From: Acidimicrobiaceae bacterium
GTDB lineage: Bacteria; Actinomycetota; Acidimicrobiia; Acidimicrobiales; RAAP-2
Assembly (NCBI GenBank): GCA_003167415.1
Contig: PMTF01000004.1
Coordinates: 117,423 to 181,422 of the forward strand
Length of the DNA: 64,000 nucleotides
Direction of reading: 5' to 3'
Below are positions 1 through 9,076 of the stretch, in pieces. Below the pieces are notes generated by a model. It did no database searches. It was not told the DNA's origin and was given only the letters and a program-made list of their open reading frames with translations. Both the position numbers and the translations under genes were made by a program. Each line of letters begins with the position of its first letter. The stretch's first letter is position 1.

Positions 1-30
1 GTCCGTGGAGGACTTACGAACGGAGTTCGC

Positions 31-258
31 GTGAGATTTCGATCGTTTTGGTCTGACCCGATTTGGAAGGGTCTGCGCATCGTCTCGTTCGTTTCCGCGA
101 GCGCCACCTTGATAGTTCTCGCCGTCTATCTCTCCGGAGACCGGTCATGGCTTGTCCCGCTTTATACAGCGGTGGTGACCAACGTCGCGATTATGGTGGC
201 CCTCGTGATTCGCACCTTCGTACTGCACGCCAAGTTGCGTCATACGTCAAAATCGTAA
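31..258 (+). CDS. small membrane protein (two predicted TM segments)
   Basis: 75-aa ORF with hydrophobic stretches IVSFVSASATLIVLAVYL and LYTAVVTNVAIMVALVI. Confidence 0.45.
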   Translation: MRFRSFWSDPIWKGLRIVSFVSASATLIVLAVYLSGDRSWLVPLYTAVVTNVAIMVALVIRTFVLHAKLRHTSKS

Positions 259-315
259 GAAGCCGAACCTCTCGAATTCTGAGATCACTTTGAACGCAAG
301 CTTCACTACCCGCGC

Positions 316-666
316 TTAGAACAGAAGACCCAAGACCTCTTTCAAACCATGGTCGACCTGTTCCATGATTGCGGGACGAAGTCGACCAGACTTTTTGCCG
401 AGGTCGCTCTTGTTCAGGGTTACGAGTGACGTCACGTTGACGACGGAATCACGATTGAGTCCCGCGTCACCTTTCGGGATATGGACATTGCCCGGGCGAT
501 CGACGAGCGACATGTTGCTCGTCACTGCAACCCCAATGACCGTAGCGAGTTGGCTCGAATTAAAGAGGTCGTCGGAAACGACCAACACCGGCCTTGAATT
601 GGACGGCCGCGACCCTTCAGGGTCCCCGAGGTCAACCCAGTAAATCTCGCCTCGCCAAATCACCAC
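316..666 (-). CDS. mazF: MazF/PemK-family endoribonuclease toxin
   Basis: MVIWRGEIYWVDLGDPEGSRPSNSRPVLVVSDD...VIGVAVTSN; overlaps the upstream antitoxin ORF. Confidence 0.88.
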   Translation of the reverse strand: MVIWRGEIYWVDLGDPEGSRPSNSRPVLVVSDDLFNSSQLATVIGVAVTSNMSLVDRPGNVHIPKGDAGLNRDSVVNVTSLVTLNKSDLGKKSGRLRPAIMEQVDHGLKEVLGLLF

Positions 667-950
667 TCGGTGTCATCGCCATGGGCGAGAGTACGACGAG
701 CGGCCTCTCGGGCGAATTCAATCGTGTCGTCTCCGCCCGCTCCTACCGTGGCGTCAATTCTTGCGATGTAATCAGCCGAGCTTTGACTGGCATCTAATTC
801 TTTCTCCGCCACCGAGTTGAACCAGGCCGATTGGTTTGTGCCGAGTTCTTTGATACGTCGACGTGCTCGAGCGGCAACATCATTCCTCACGGAAATCGTG
901 ATCTTTGTGTACTCACTCGCTTTGCGCACAGTCATAGTATAACCAGTCAT
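660..950 (-). CDS. ribbon-helix-helix type antitoxin partner of MazF (start at MTGYTM or MTVRK, not the upstream ORF start at 1112)
   Basis: KITISVRNDVAARARRRIKELGTNQSAWFNSVAEKEL RHH-like N-terminus; 3' end overlaps mazF by a few nt. Confidence 0.7.
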   Translation of the reverse strand: MTGYTMTVRKASEYTKITISVRNDVAARARRRIKELGTNQSAWFNSVAEKELDASQSSADYIARIDATVGAGGDDTIEFAREAARRTLAHGDDTEW

Positions 951-1065
951 ACCACAACCATCACGGCGACGGATTATGGTTGAATAACCTTCTTCATCAG
1001 GACTGCAAAACAACCTAGCGTCCCGTTCTTTCACTTGGAACCTGACGCTCCTTTGGTGACGCGCC

Positions 1066-2436
1066 TTAGATCTCGCGGGCCTCGGCCACGTTCTCGAATC
1101 GAGCGAACTCACCCCGCCAGGTCAGGTGAGTCGTGCGGGTCGGGCCGTTTCGGTTCTTGCCGACGATGATCTCGGCCTCCGCCTTCTTGTCGTTCGCGAC
1201 CTCCCCGTACTGCTCCGGGCGGAAGATAAAGAGCACAACGTCGGCGTCTTGCTCGAGCGATCCCGACTCGCGCAGGTCCGACATCATGGGGCGCTTGTCC
1301 GCGCGCTCTTCGAGCTTTCGTGACAGCTGCGAGAGCGCAATGACTGGGCATTGAAGTTCACGCGCCAGGATCTTGAGCGACCGGCTCATCTCCGACACCT
1401 CCACTTGTCGGTTCTCCGCGCGGCCGCGTGAACTCATCAACTGCAAGTAGTCAATGATCACTACGCCAAGGTCGCCGTTCTGCTGGCGGATTCGGCGTGC
1501 TCGTGCCCGAACGTCCATGACGGTGAGCGCGGGATTGTCGTCAATGAAGACCTTGGCCGACTGCAGATACCCGAAGGCCTCGTGGGCCCGGTTCCAGTCG
1601 GCGTCGCTGAGGTCACCGGTACGCAGTTTCGAAGAGTCGATGCGCGCGGTGGAGGCGAGGATCCTCTCCGCCAGTTCTTGACGGCTCATCTCCAAGGAGA
1701 AGAAGAGTGCGGGGCGCCTCACCACTGCGCCGACGTGGATCAGTATGCCGAGAGCGAAAGCCGTTTTACCGGTGCCCGGGCGCGCCCCCACGATCGTCAT
1801 GCTGCTCGGTTGCAGTCCTTGAAGAATCTGGTCGAGCGACTTGTAGCCCGTTTCCAGACCGTTGATTCGACCACGGGTCTCGCCGCGTTCCTCGAGGATG
1901 TCAGCTTCACTCAGCAACAGGCGCTGCAGGGGCGAGACCGTGTCGGTCCGGCCGGCGTCGCCGATGGCGTTGATCTTGCGCTCGGCTTCGTCGATCAGTC
2001 CCACGACGTCTTCGGTGGCGATATAGGCCTCGTCGACGATCTCGCCAGCGACCGCGATGAGTCGGCGCTGCTGGGCCTTTTCTCGAACCAGTTCGGCGTA
2101 GTGCTGGGCGTTCGCGGCCGACGGCGTGTTCATCTGGAGCGACGAGAGCAGCGCCAGTTCGACGGCGATCGCGCCGCGCTCTTGAAGTTTCGCCTGCACG
2201 GTCACGTAGTCGACCGGCTCGCCCGCGTTCGCCAGCGCGATGATGGAACTGAAGATCTGTCCGTGCAACGGTCGATAGAAGTCTTCGGCTTGAACAGTTT
2301 CGTAGGCGATACTCACGGCCTCTTGCGAGAGCAGCATGGCGCCGATCAAACTCTCTTCGGCTTCGATTGCACTCGGAGGTATGCGGCCGCCGTTCGGCGC
2401 CTGTCGCGTACGTGGTTCCGATTCAATCTGCGTCAT
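1066..2436 (-). CDS. dnaB: replicative DNA helicase DnaB (no intein seen)
   Basis: PPSAIEAEESLIGAMLLS..., Walker A VGARPGTGKTAFAL, DLRESGSLEQDADVVLFIFR. Confidence 0.97.
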   Translation of the reverse strand: MTQIESEPRTRQAPNGGRIPPSAIEAEESLIGAMLLSQEAVSIAYETVQAEDFYRPLHGQIFSSIIALANAGEPVDYVTVQAKLQERGAIAVELALLSSLQMNTPSAANAQHYAELVREKAQQRRLIAVAGEIVDEAYIATEDVVGLIDEAERKINAIGDAGRTDTVSPLQRLLLSEADILEERGETRGRINGLETGYKSLDQILQGLQPSSMTIVGARPGTGKTAFALGILIHVGAVVRRPALFFSLEMSRQELAERILASTARIDSSKLRTGDLSDADWNRAHEAFGYLQSAKVFIDDNPALTVMDVRARARRIRQQNGDLGVVIIDYLQLMSSRGRAENRQVEVSEMSRSLKILARELQCPVIALSQLSRKLEERADKRPMMSDLRESGSLEQDADVVLFIFRPEQYGEVANDKKAEAEIIVGKNRNGPTRTTHLTWRGEFARFENVAEAREI

Positions 2437-2561
2437 AAGACCTCAATGGTCGCGTGTTTGGTGTGTTTGTAACAAGATGCCCAACGTGGGGAAATACCTG
2501 TGTCTAATTGTCACCAACTTGATGATTACATTTCGTTGTGACATCGACCTCTGACGCAACC

Positions 2562-2587
2562 CACGCCGAGACAAAAGTCTCGGCGTG
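2562..2587. terminator. perfect 11-bp stem with AAAA loop (CACGCCGAGAC-AAAA-GTCTCGGCGTG) between rplI and dnaB
   Basis: read directly; no long U tract on either strand. Confidence 0.6.
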
Positions 2588-2608
2588 TCGGCAGATGTTG
2601 GTCGGGGA

Positions 2609-3055
2609 TTACTTGGAGATGATCTCCACGTTGATGGTGGCTTCGACGCCGTCGAACAGTGTCGCCGTAACGGTCGTTGCACCAACTTCTTTCGCGTGCT
2701 CGGTCATGTGAATGGCGTGACGATCGAGCGAGATGCCGGTCGCCGTTCGCAGCGCGTTGACCACGTCGGCCTCGGTGACCGAGCCGAACAGACGGCCGTT
2801 CGCACTGGCGCGCGCGGCAATGCTCAAAGTCTGCGCTTCGATGATCGCGCGCTGGGCTTCGGCCGCTTCACGACTCGCGACGTCGCGCAAGTCCCGCGAC
2901 TTGCGCATCGACGAGGCCTGGGCCTCGGTGTTCGTGCTGGCCTTCATCGCCGCACCCGAGGGCAGCAGGAAATTGCGAGCGTAGCCCGACTTCACTTCGA
3001 CGATGTCGCCGCGACGGCCGATGCCGTGGATGTCACTTCGTAGGAGGACCTTCAT
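2609..3055 (-). CDS. rplI: 50S ribosomal protein L9
   Basis: [36 protein letters not shown]. Confidence 0.97.
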   Translation of the reverse strand: MKVLLRSDIHGIGRRGDIVEVKSGYARNFLLPSGAAMKASTNTEAQASSMRKSRDLRDVASREAAEAQRAIIEAQTLSIAARASANGRLFGSVTEADVVNALRTATGISLDRHAIHMTEHAKEVGATTVTATLFDGVEATINVEIISK

Positions 3056-3516
3056 TCGGCGACCTCCTCGACGAGCTCGACCTCGGCCACCGGAGTGGCC
3101 TCGACGTACTCGAGGACCTCTTCGGCTTCGACGTCGGGCGCTTCGGCGTTCACGGCCTCAACGACCGCTGGACGGTCACTCTCCGAACGCGGCGCGCGCG
3201 GCCCACGGTCGTCACGGTTGCCTCGGCCTCCGCGACGCTCAGTCACGGTGCGCTGGGTGTAGGGCAGCAGGGCCAACTCCCGCGCGGTCTTGATGGCGTC
3301 GGTAACGTCACGCTGGTGCTGCTGGCAGTTGCCCGAGACCTTGCGTCCGCGAATCTTGCCGCGGTCCGAGATGTACTTGCGCAGTTGCGCTAAGTCCTTG
3401 TAGTCGACCGTGTGGACGCCGTGCTGACAGAAGGAGCACGGCTTCTTCTTCGCGCCTCGACGGGTGTCGATCTTCGGGGCGCGCTTCGGCGGCTTGGGAT
3501 TATTAATACGGGGCAT
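3052..3516 (-). CDS. rpsR: 30S ribosomal protein S18 with an acidic C-terminal extension
   Basis: [64 protein letters not shown] followed by about 65 extra residues. Confidence 0.95.
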   Translation of the reverse strand: MPRINNPKPPKRAPKIDTRRGAKKKPCSFCQHGVHTVDYKDLAQLRKYISDRGKIRGRKVSGNCQQHQRDVTDAIKTARELALLPYTQRTVTERRGGRGNRDDRGPRAPRSESDRPAVVEAVNAEAPDVEAEEVLEYVEATPVAEVELVEEVAE

Positions 3517-3971
3517 TAGAAGGGCTCCTCATCAAAGGCGTAACTGCTGGGTTCGTTCGTGCGGGGCGCGGCGGCCGGGCGGTCGCTGGATTGGAAGTTG
3601 CTGCCCTCGGCGCGCGGCGTGCGCGTGACCACGGCGGTCGCCCACTTCAGGCTCGGTCCGATCTCGTCGGCGTTGATCTCCACGATCGAGCGCTTGTCGC
3701 CGTTCTCGGTCTCCCAGCTGCGCTGCTCGAGGCGGCCGCTCACGATGACGCGGGCGCCTTTGGTGAGTGAGTTCGCGGCATTCTCGGCCATGGCGCCGTA
3801 GCCCACGACCTCGAAGTAGCTGACGCGCTCTTCCCACTCCTGGGTCTGACGATTCTGCCAGCGGCGATTGACGGCGATGGAAAGCTTCAACGCCGCCTGT
3901 CCGCTGTTGAGGAACTTCAGTTCGGGGTCGCGGGTGATGTTCCCCACGACGGTGATTGCGTTATCGGCCAT
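3516..3971 (-). CDS. ssb: single-stranded DNA-binding protein
   Basis: [38 protein letters not shown]; acidic tail DEEPF. Confidence 0.97.
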   Translation of the reverse strand: MADNAITVVGNITRDPELKFLNSGQAALKLSIAVNRRWQNRQTQEWEERVSYFEVVGYGAMAENAANSLTKGARVIVSGRLEQRSWETENGDKRSIVEINADEIGPSLKWATAVVTRTPRAEGSNFQSSDRPAAAPRTNEPSSYAFDEEPF

Positions 3972-4003
3972 TTCTCTCTCCTTGGATTCTCAAGCGCCCG
4001 AAC

Positions 4004-4324
4004 TTACGCCTGCGCCGTGACACGGTTGGCGCTCGGACGTTCATGGCGACGAAGGATCTTGTAGCGCAGGACTTCGTCCGACAGGGTCAGAATCCGGTTG
4101 AGCTCGACGACGGTCGCCGAGTCACCACTGAACTCCACCAAGACGTAGTAGCCCTCTTTGCGCTTGTTGATCTCGTAGGCCAAGGGACGCTTGCCCCAAC
4201 GGTCGATGGCGCCGGGGGTTCCCCCGTGAGTTCGTACAGTTTCCAACGCTCGGTCGAGCGCGATTTGGATCGTCTGGGCGTCGACGGCAGTGTCGAACAC
4301 GATCATGGTCTCATAGGGCCTCAT
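4004..4324 (-). CDS. rpsF: 30S ribosomal protein S6 (start at MRPYETMIVFD)
   Basis: MRPYETMIVFDTAVDAQTIQ...GKRPLAYEINKRKEGYYVLVEF. Confidence 0.96.
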   Translation of the reverse strand: MRPYETMIVFDTAVDAQTIQIALDRALETVRTHGGTPGAIDRWGKRPLAYEINKRKEGYYVLVEFSGDSATVVELNRILTLSDEVLRYKILRRHERPSANRVTAQA

Positions 4325-4443
4325 GGCCGATTTCCTTTCCCTGTGGTCCGGCTTGGCCGGGCTCTGCGGAAAACAGAGCAGGGTATGTGGCACTTCCCCA
4401 CGCTCGTGGGAACAACAATCCTAGTCCAGGGCGCCGAACATGG

Positions 4444-5265
4444 CTAGTCCAGGAGTCCTTCGGGATTGGGGTAGGCCTCGTCCTCGCTCGGGAAGTCACC
4501 GTTTCGAACGTCCTCGGCGAAGTGGCGAAGCGCCTCGGTGATCACCGGTCCGAGATTGGCGTATTGACGCACGAATTTTGCTGGCGCCCGGCCGGTCAGA
4601 CCGAGCAGGTCGTGAAAGACCAGCACTTGACCGTCGGTGTCGGGGCCGGCGCCGATACCGATCGTCGGAATGTCGAGCGCCTGAGTGACGGTCGTGCCCA
4701 CGACGCTCGGCACGCCTTCGATCACGATCGCGAAGACACCTTCTTCTTGGAGGAGTTGGGCGTCCTCAATCAGTAGTTTCGCGCTCTCCATTGTCTTGGC
4801 CTGGACCTTGAATCCCCCGAACGCCATCACGCTCTGCGGGGTGAGACCCAGGTGGCCCATCACCGGAATCTGCGCGTCGAGCAGCGCGCGAACCACGCCC
4901 TGGCGAACACGTCCGCCTTCGAGCTTGACGCTGTCGGCGCCGGCGCGGATGAGCTTCGCGGCGTTTCGAACGCTCTCGCCCAGATCGACGTGATAGCTCA
5001 GCCACGGCATGTCCGCGACGACGTGGGCGTCGGGCTTCGCTGCGGCAACGGCCCGAACGTGGTGGCACATCTCGTCGATCGTGAGGTGCAGGGTGTTCTC
5101 CTGACCGAGCACGACGTTGGCCATAGAGTCACCGACGAGGATAAGGTCGACACCGGCCGCCGAGGCCAAACGGGCCCCCGGCTCGTCGTAGGCGGTCACC
5201 ATCACCAGGGGAACCGCGCCATTCCGGCGTTTGCGGAGTCGGATCGCCGGTGCGCTCAGGGTCAC
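4444..5265 (-). CDS. panB: 3-methyl-2-oxobutanoate hydroxymethyltransferase
   Basis: VTAYDEPGARLASAAGVDLILVGDSMANVVLG; SVKLEGG; MGHLGLTPQSV. Confidence 0.96.
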   Translation of the reverse strand: MTLSAPAIRLRKRRNGAVPLVMVTAYDEPGARLASAAGVDLILVGDSMANVVLGQENTLHLTIDEMCHHVRAVAAAKPDAHVVADMPWLSYHVDLGESVRNAAKLIRAGADSVKLEGGRVRQGVVRALLDAQIPVMGHLGLTPQSVMAFGGFKVQAKTMESAKLLIEDAQLLQEEGVFAIVIEGVPSVVGTTVTQALDIPTIGIGAGPDTDGQVLVFHDLLGLTGRAPAKFVRQYANLGPVITEALRHFAEDVRNGDFPSEDEAYPNPEGLLD

Positions 5266-5690
5266 TCGCCGACCTCTTGACGCTCAATCGCGTTGGCGCG
5301 GCGGGCCCGACGTCCTCCGGCGGACCACTTTCGCACCAGGTGGTGGAACGAACATCCGACGCAGACTTCGACCGCGTAACACTGCACCGGCTCCTCGCGT
5401 CGCTCGAGTTTCAACAGTTCGACGCGCGTCGTCGGGCAGGTACCCCCCGAGGGCAACCGCGCGCCGAAGACGTACGTCACTTCGACGAGTTCGACGTCAC
5501 TGCAGACCGGACAGGTCTCGCCGGTCTTGCGTCCGAGGTTCTTCGCGGCGCGCAATAGTTCAGGGTGCGCGTCGCAGACGTCTTCGTAGCGGATGATGCC
5601 CGCGGCGACCTTGGCCAACAGGGCGTGACGCACGAGTCCGAACTCGACTACTGCCCCGTTGGCGGTACTCGTGCGGAATCGCTTATCCAT
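5262..5690 (-). CDS. DUF5318-like zinc-ribbon protein
   Basis: Cys pairs CPVCSD...CPTTR...CVGC; overlaps panB by 4 nt (ATGA). Confidence 0.65.
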   Translation of the reverse strand: MDKRFRTSTANGAVVEFGLVRHALLAKVAAGIIRYEDVCDAHPELLRAAKNLGRKTGETCPVCSDVELVEVTYVFGARLPSGGTCPTTRVELLKLERREEPVQCYAVEVCVGCSFHHLVRKWSAGGRRARRANAIERQEVGE

Positions 5691-5742
5691 TAGGGGTGAC
5701 CTTACACACCTTTGTTTCATTGGGAAATGACACCACTGTACA

Positions 5743-5756
5743 TTCGATATATCGAA
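5743..5756. promoter_or_regulatory. perfect palindrome TTCGATATATCGAA, candidate PadR operator
   Basis: 14-bp palindrome ending 8 bp before the PadR start codon. Confidence 0.6.
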
Positions 5757-5764
5757 GTGATACT

Positions 5765-6385
5765 ATGTTTCGCGTGTTAGACATTGCCATCCTGGGTCTG
5801 CTGATGGACCGCGACCACCACGGTTACGAGATACGCACACAACTACGCGACCGACTCGGTGTTTGGGCCAATGTTTCTTTCGGATCGATCTATCCGGCGC
5901 TCGCTCGACTAGATCGTCAGGGCTGTGTCGAAGCCGTCACCTCGAGTGAGACTCGACTCAGTTCACTCTCCACCGGTTCACTCTCTGGTGAACGAGCGTC
6001 ACTTCGCTCCTTGCGAACCACGACGGGCATCGGACGTCGCGGTCGCAAGGTCTATCGAATCACCGAACGGGGTCGTCGTGACTTCGTCTCGATGCTCGCC
6101 GATCCGGCCACGTTGGACGACGGCAAGAACTTCTCGTTACGCATGGCCCTCGCTAAGTACCTGACCCCGAACACTCGGGTCGGGTTGCTCGAGCGTCGTC
6201 GCGGAGATCTCATCGCTCGTCTGGTCGAAGTCCGGGCCGGAGCGAGCAACGAACAACTCGATTCCTACGCGCGCGGTGTCATGGAACACGCGGCTCAGGG
6301 CGTCGAGCTGGACCTCGCGTGGATTGGCGGATTATTGTCCACCGAACGTAGTAATCAAGAGTCCTTCGCGCACGACGCGAAGTAA
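5765..6385 (+). CDS. PadR-family transcriptional regulator
   Basis: VLDIAILGLLMDRDHHGYEIRTQLRDRLGVWANVSFGSIYPALARLDRQG...GRRGRKVYRITERGR. Confidence 0.92.
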   Translation: MFRVLDIAILGLLMDRDHHGYEIRTQLRDRLGVWANVSFGSIYPALARLDRQGCVEAVTSSETRLSSLSTGSLSGERASLRSLRTTTGIGRRGRKVYRITERGRRDFVSMLADPATLDDGKNFSLRMALAKYLTPNTRVGLLERRRGDLIARLVEVRAGASNEQLDSYARGVMEHAAQGVELDLAWIGGLLSTERSNQESFAHDAK

Positions 6386-6397
6386 GAAAGGGGCGCC

Positions 6398-7492
6398 ATG
6401 GAGAAGATTCGCGTGGCCATTGCCGGTGTTGGAAACTGCGCCAGCGCACTCATCCAGGGCGTGACCTACTACCGAGACGCCAATCCCGCCGACGACGTGC
6501 CCGGTCTCATGCACGTGGTGCTCGGGGGCTATCACGTCAGCGACATTGAGTTCGTCGCCGCCTTCGACGTCGACGCCTCCAAAGTGGGCAGCGACCTCGG
6601 CAAAGCCATCGACGGTGGTCAGAACAACACGATCAAGTTCGCCGACGTCCCTTCGTTGGGCGTCATCGTCCAGCGCGGTCCGACCATGGACGGACTGAAC
6701 AAGTACTACCGCGCGGCCATCGAAGAGTCGCTCTTCGAACCGGTCGACGTAGCCCAGGTCCTTCGTGATTCACGCGCTCAGGTCTTCGTGTCGTACCTGC
6801 CGGTCGGCTCCGAAGAGGCCCAACGCTTCTACGCCCAATGCGCGCTTGACGCGGGCGCCGCGTTCGTGAACGCCATCCCGGTGTTCATCGCCTCGGACCC
6901 GAAATGGGCCAAGAAGTTCGCCGACGCCAAGTTGCCGATCATCGGTGATGACATCAAGAGCCAACTCGGCGCGACCATCGTGCACCGCGTGCTCGCGCGC
7001 CTCTTCGAGGACCGCGGACTCACCCTCGACCACACGTACCAACTGAACGTCGGCGGCAACATGGATTTCAAGAACATGCTCGAACGTGAACGCCTCGAGT
7101 CCAAGAAGATCTCCAAGACCCAGGCCGTCACCTCGCAACTCGAGAGCTCCAACTTGGATCCCGACGACGTGCATATAGGACCGAGCGACCACGTGCCGTG
7201 GCTGCACGACCGCAAGTGGGCCTTCATCCGCTTGGAGGGCCGCAACTTCGGTGACGTGCCCGTCAGCGTGGAACTCAAGCTCGAAGTGTGGGACTCGCCC
7301 AACTCCGCGGGCGTCATCATCGACGCCGTGCGCTGCGCGAAAGTCGCCCTGGACCGCGGCATCGGTGGCCCCATCATCGGACCGTCGGCGTACTTCATGA
7401 AGTCGCCGCCCATCCAGTTCCACGACGACGTGGCGCACGACATGGTCGAAGATTTCGCCGACCGCGGCGCCGAGAATCTGGTCTGGCCCTAG
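6398..7492 (+). CDS. ino1: inositol-3-phosphate synthase (myo-inositol-1-phosphate synthase)
   Basis: [48 protein letters not shown]. Confidence 0.95.
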   Translation: MEKIRVAIAGVGNCASALIQGVTYYRDANPADDVPGLMHVVLGGYHVSDIEFVAAFDVDASKVGSDLGKAIDGGQNNTIKFADVPSLGVIVQRGPTMDGLNKYYRAAIEESLFEPVDVAQVLRDSRAQVFVSYLPVGSEEAQRFYAQCALDAGAAFVNAIPVFIASDPKWAKKFADAKLPIIGDDIKSQLGATIVHRVLARLFEDRGLTLDHTYQLNVGGNMDFKNMLERERLESKKISKTQAVTSQLESSNLDPDDVHIGPSDHVPWLHDRKWAFIRLEGRNFGDVPVSVELKLEVWDSPNSAGVIIDAVRCAKVALDRGIGGPIIGPSAYFMKSPPIQFHDDVAHDMVEDFADRGAENLVWP

Positions 7493-7592
7493 TCGCTACG
7501 CCAGTTCCGACGTAAGTCTCGTCGGCGTCGTATTGCATCGTCACTCCCCCGCGGCGACGGCACCTTCGGCTCGGCCGCGTCGTTGAAGACCG

Positions 7593-9017
7593 CTATTTGA
7601 CCTGCTCGGCCCACCATTCACGGAGTCGTACCGCCGCTTCTTGCGGCGTGATCTCGCCTTCGTCGAGTCGGATCTCCATGAGAAAGTCGAGCGCACGTCC
7701 GACCGCCGGACCGGGTGGAATGTCCAACAGTTCCATCACGGCCACGCCGTCGAGCGCCGGGCGAAGGCGTTCGAGGTCTTCGCGTTCGCGCAGTTCGGCG
7801 ATACGAATCTCTAACTCGTCCATGCGTTGTGCGAGCGACGCGGCCTTTCGGGCATTGCGTGTCGTGCAGTCGCACCTCGTCAGTTCATTCAGCTCGTCGA
7901 GCAGGGGCCCGGCGTCGCGCACGTAGCGTCGTACGGCTTTGTCGGACCAACCCAACTTGTACGTGTGGAAGCGGAGGTGGAGCTCGACGAGGGCACTGAC
8001 GTCGTCGATTATTTCCTGGGAGTAGCGCAGGGCCATCATACGCTTGCGCGTCATCTTGGCGCCCACGACTTCGTGGAATCGGAAGGTCACGCCCTCGTCG
8101 GTGATCGCTCGAGTCGCCGGTTTGCCAATGTCGTGAAAGAGCGCGGCCAGCCGTAGAACCAGATCCGGTGAGGTCTTGTCGACGACGGCCCACGTATGCG
8201 ACAGGACGTCTTTATGACGATGGATCGGATCCTGTTCGAGCTGCAGCTTCGGCAATTCCGGAAAGAAGTGTTCGGCCAGTCCCGTTCGCACGATGAAGTC
8301 CAGCCCCACCGACGGCGCCGCGCTCATCATGAGAAGGTCGAGCTCACCACGGATCCGCTCGGCCGACACCTTGGAGAGGCGCTCGGCCATCGTGGTGGTC
8401 GCCGCTTCAATCGCGGGATCGATGGTGAGAGAGAATCGAGCGGCGAATCGAGCGGCGCGCAGCATTCGCAAGGGGTCGTCGCTGAAGAGGATCTCGGGGT
8501 CGATCGGCGTGCGCAGCACCCGCTCGTGGAGATCGCTGAAGCCGTTATGGAAGTCAAAGAGCGTCTGCACGTCCGGCGTCTGCGCGTCGAGGGCGATGAC
8601 GTCGAGGGCGAGGGCGTTAATCGTGAAGTCCCGTCGACTGAGATCGGCCTCGAGGGAGTTGCCCCATTGGACTGCTGGTTTGCGCGAATGGTCGACGTAG
8701 GCCTCGGAGCGAAACGTGGTGATTTCCACTTTGATGTCGCTCTCGCGAAGCACACCACCAATCGTCCCGAAGGCGCGGCCCTGCTCCCACAGCGACGTGC
8801 ATAGCGGCGTCATCAGCGTCACGATGTCGTCCGGACGGGCGTCAGTCGTGAAGTCGATCTCGAACTCGTCGTCACGCTCTTCGCCGAGAATGGCATCGCG
8901 AACCGAGCCCCCGACGGCGTAAAGGGAGAAGCCCGCGTCGGCGAATGCGCGGGCCAAGGGACTCGACAAATGCGCGAGATCATTGAGTCGGTCGTGGACT
9001 TGATCGAAGGAAGTCAC
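7593..9017 (-). CDS. CCA tRNA nucleotidyltransferase / poly(A) polymerase family with HD domain
   Basis: LYAVGGSVRDAILGEERDDEFEIDFTTDARPD; RRDFTINALAL; LAALFHDIGKPATR. Confidence 0.95.
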   Translation of the reverse strand: MTSFDQVHDRLNDLAHLSSPLARAFADAGFSLYAVGGSVRDAILGEERDDEFEIDFTTDARPDDIVTLMTPLCTSLWEQGRAFGTIGGVLRESDIKVEITTFRSEAYVDHSRKPAVQWGNSLEADLSRRDFTINALALDVIALDAQTPDVQTLFDFHNGFSDLHERVLRTPIDPEILFSDDPLRMLRAARFAARFSLTIDPAIEAATTTMAERLSKVSAERIRGELDLLMMSAAPSVGLDFIVRTGLAEHFFPELPKLQLEQDPIHRHKDVLSHTWAVVDKTSPDLVLRLAALFHDIGKPATRAITDEGVTFRFHEVVGAKMTRKRMMALRYSQEIIDDVSALVELHLRFHTYKLGWSDKAVRRYVRDAGPLLDELNELTRCDCTTRNARKAASLAQRMDELEIRIAELREREDLERLRPALDGVAVMELLDIPPGPAVGRALDFLMEIRLDEGEITPQEAAVRLREWWAEQVK

Positions 9018-9076
9018 TGCGAACGAGGGTAGTTGGCGCCCGAGTTCACAGTCGCACGAAGGTAACCTGTGGATGA

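Noticed and set aside
1109-1351. 80-aa ORF inside dnaB on the same strand
   Set aside because: Alternative-frame artefact within a confident CDS.
1582-2472. 296-aa plus-strand ORF antisense to dnaB
   Set aside because: Overlaps a certain DnaB gene; Arg/Gly/Asp-rich translation typical of spurious antisense frames in high-GC DNA.
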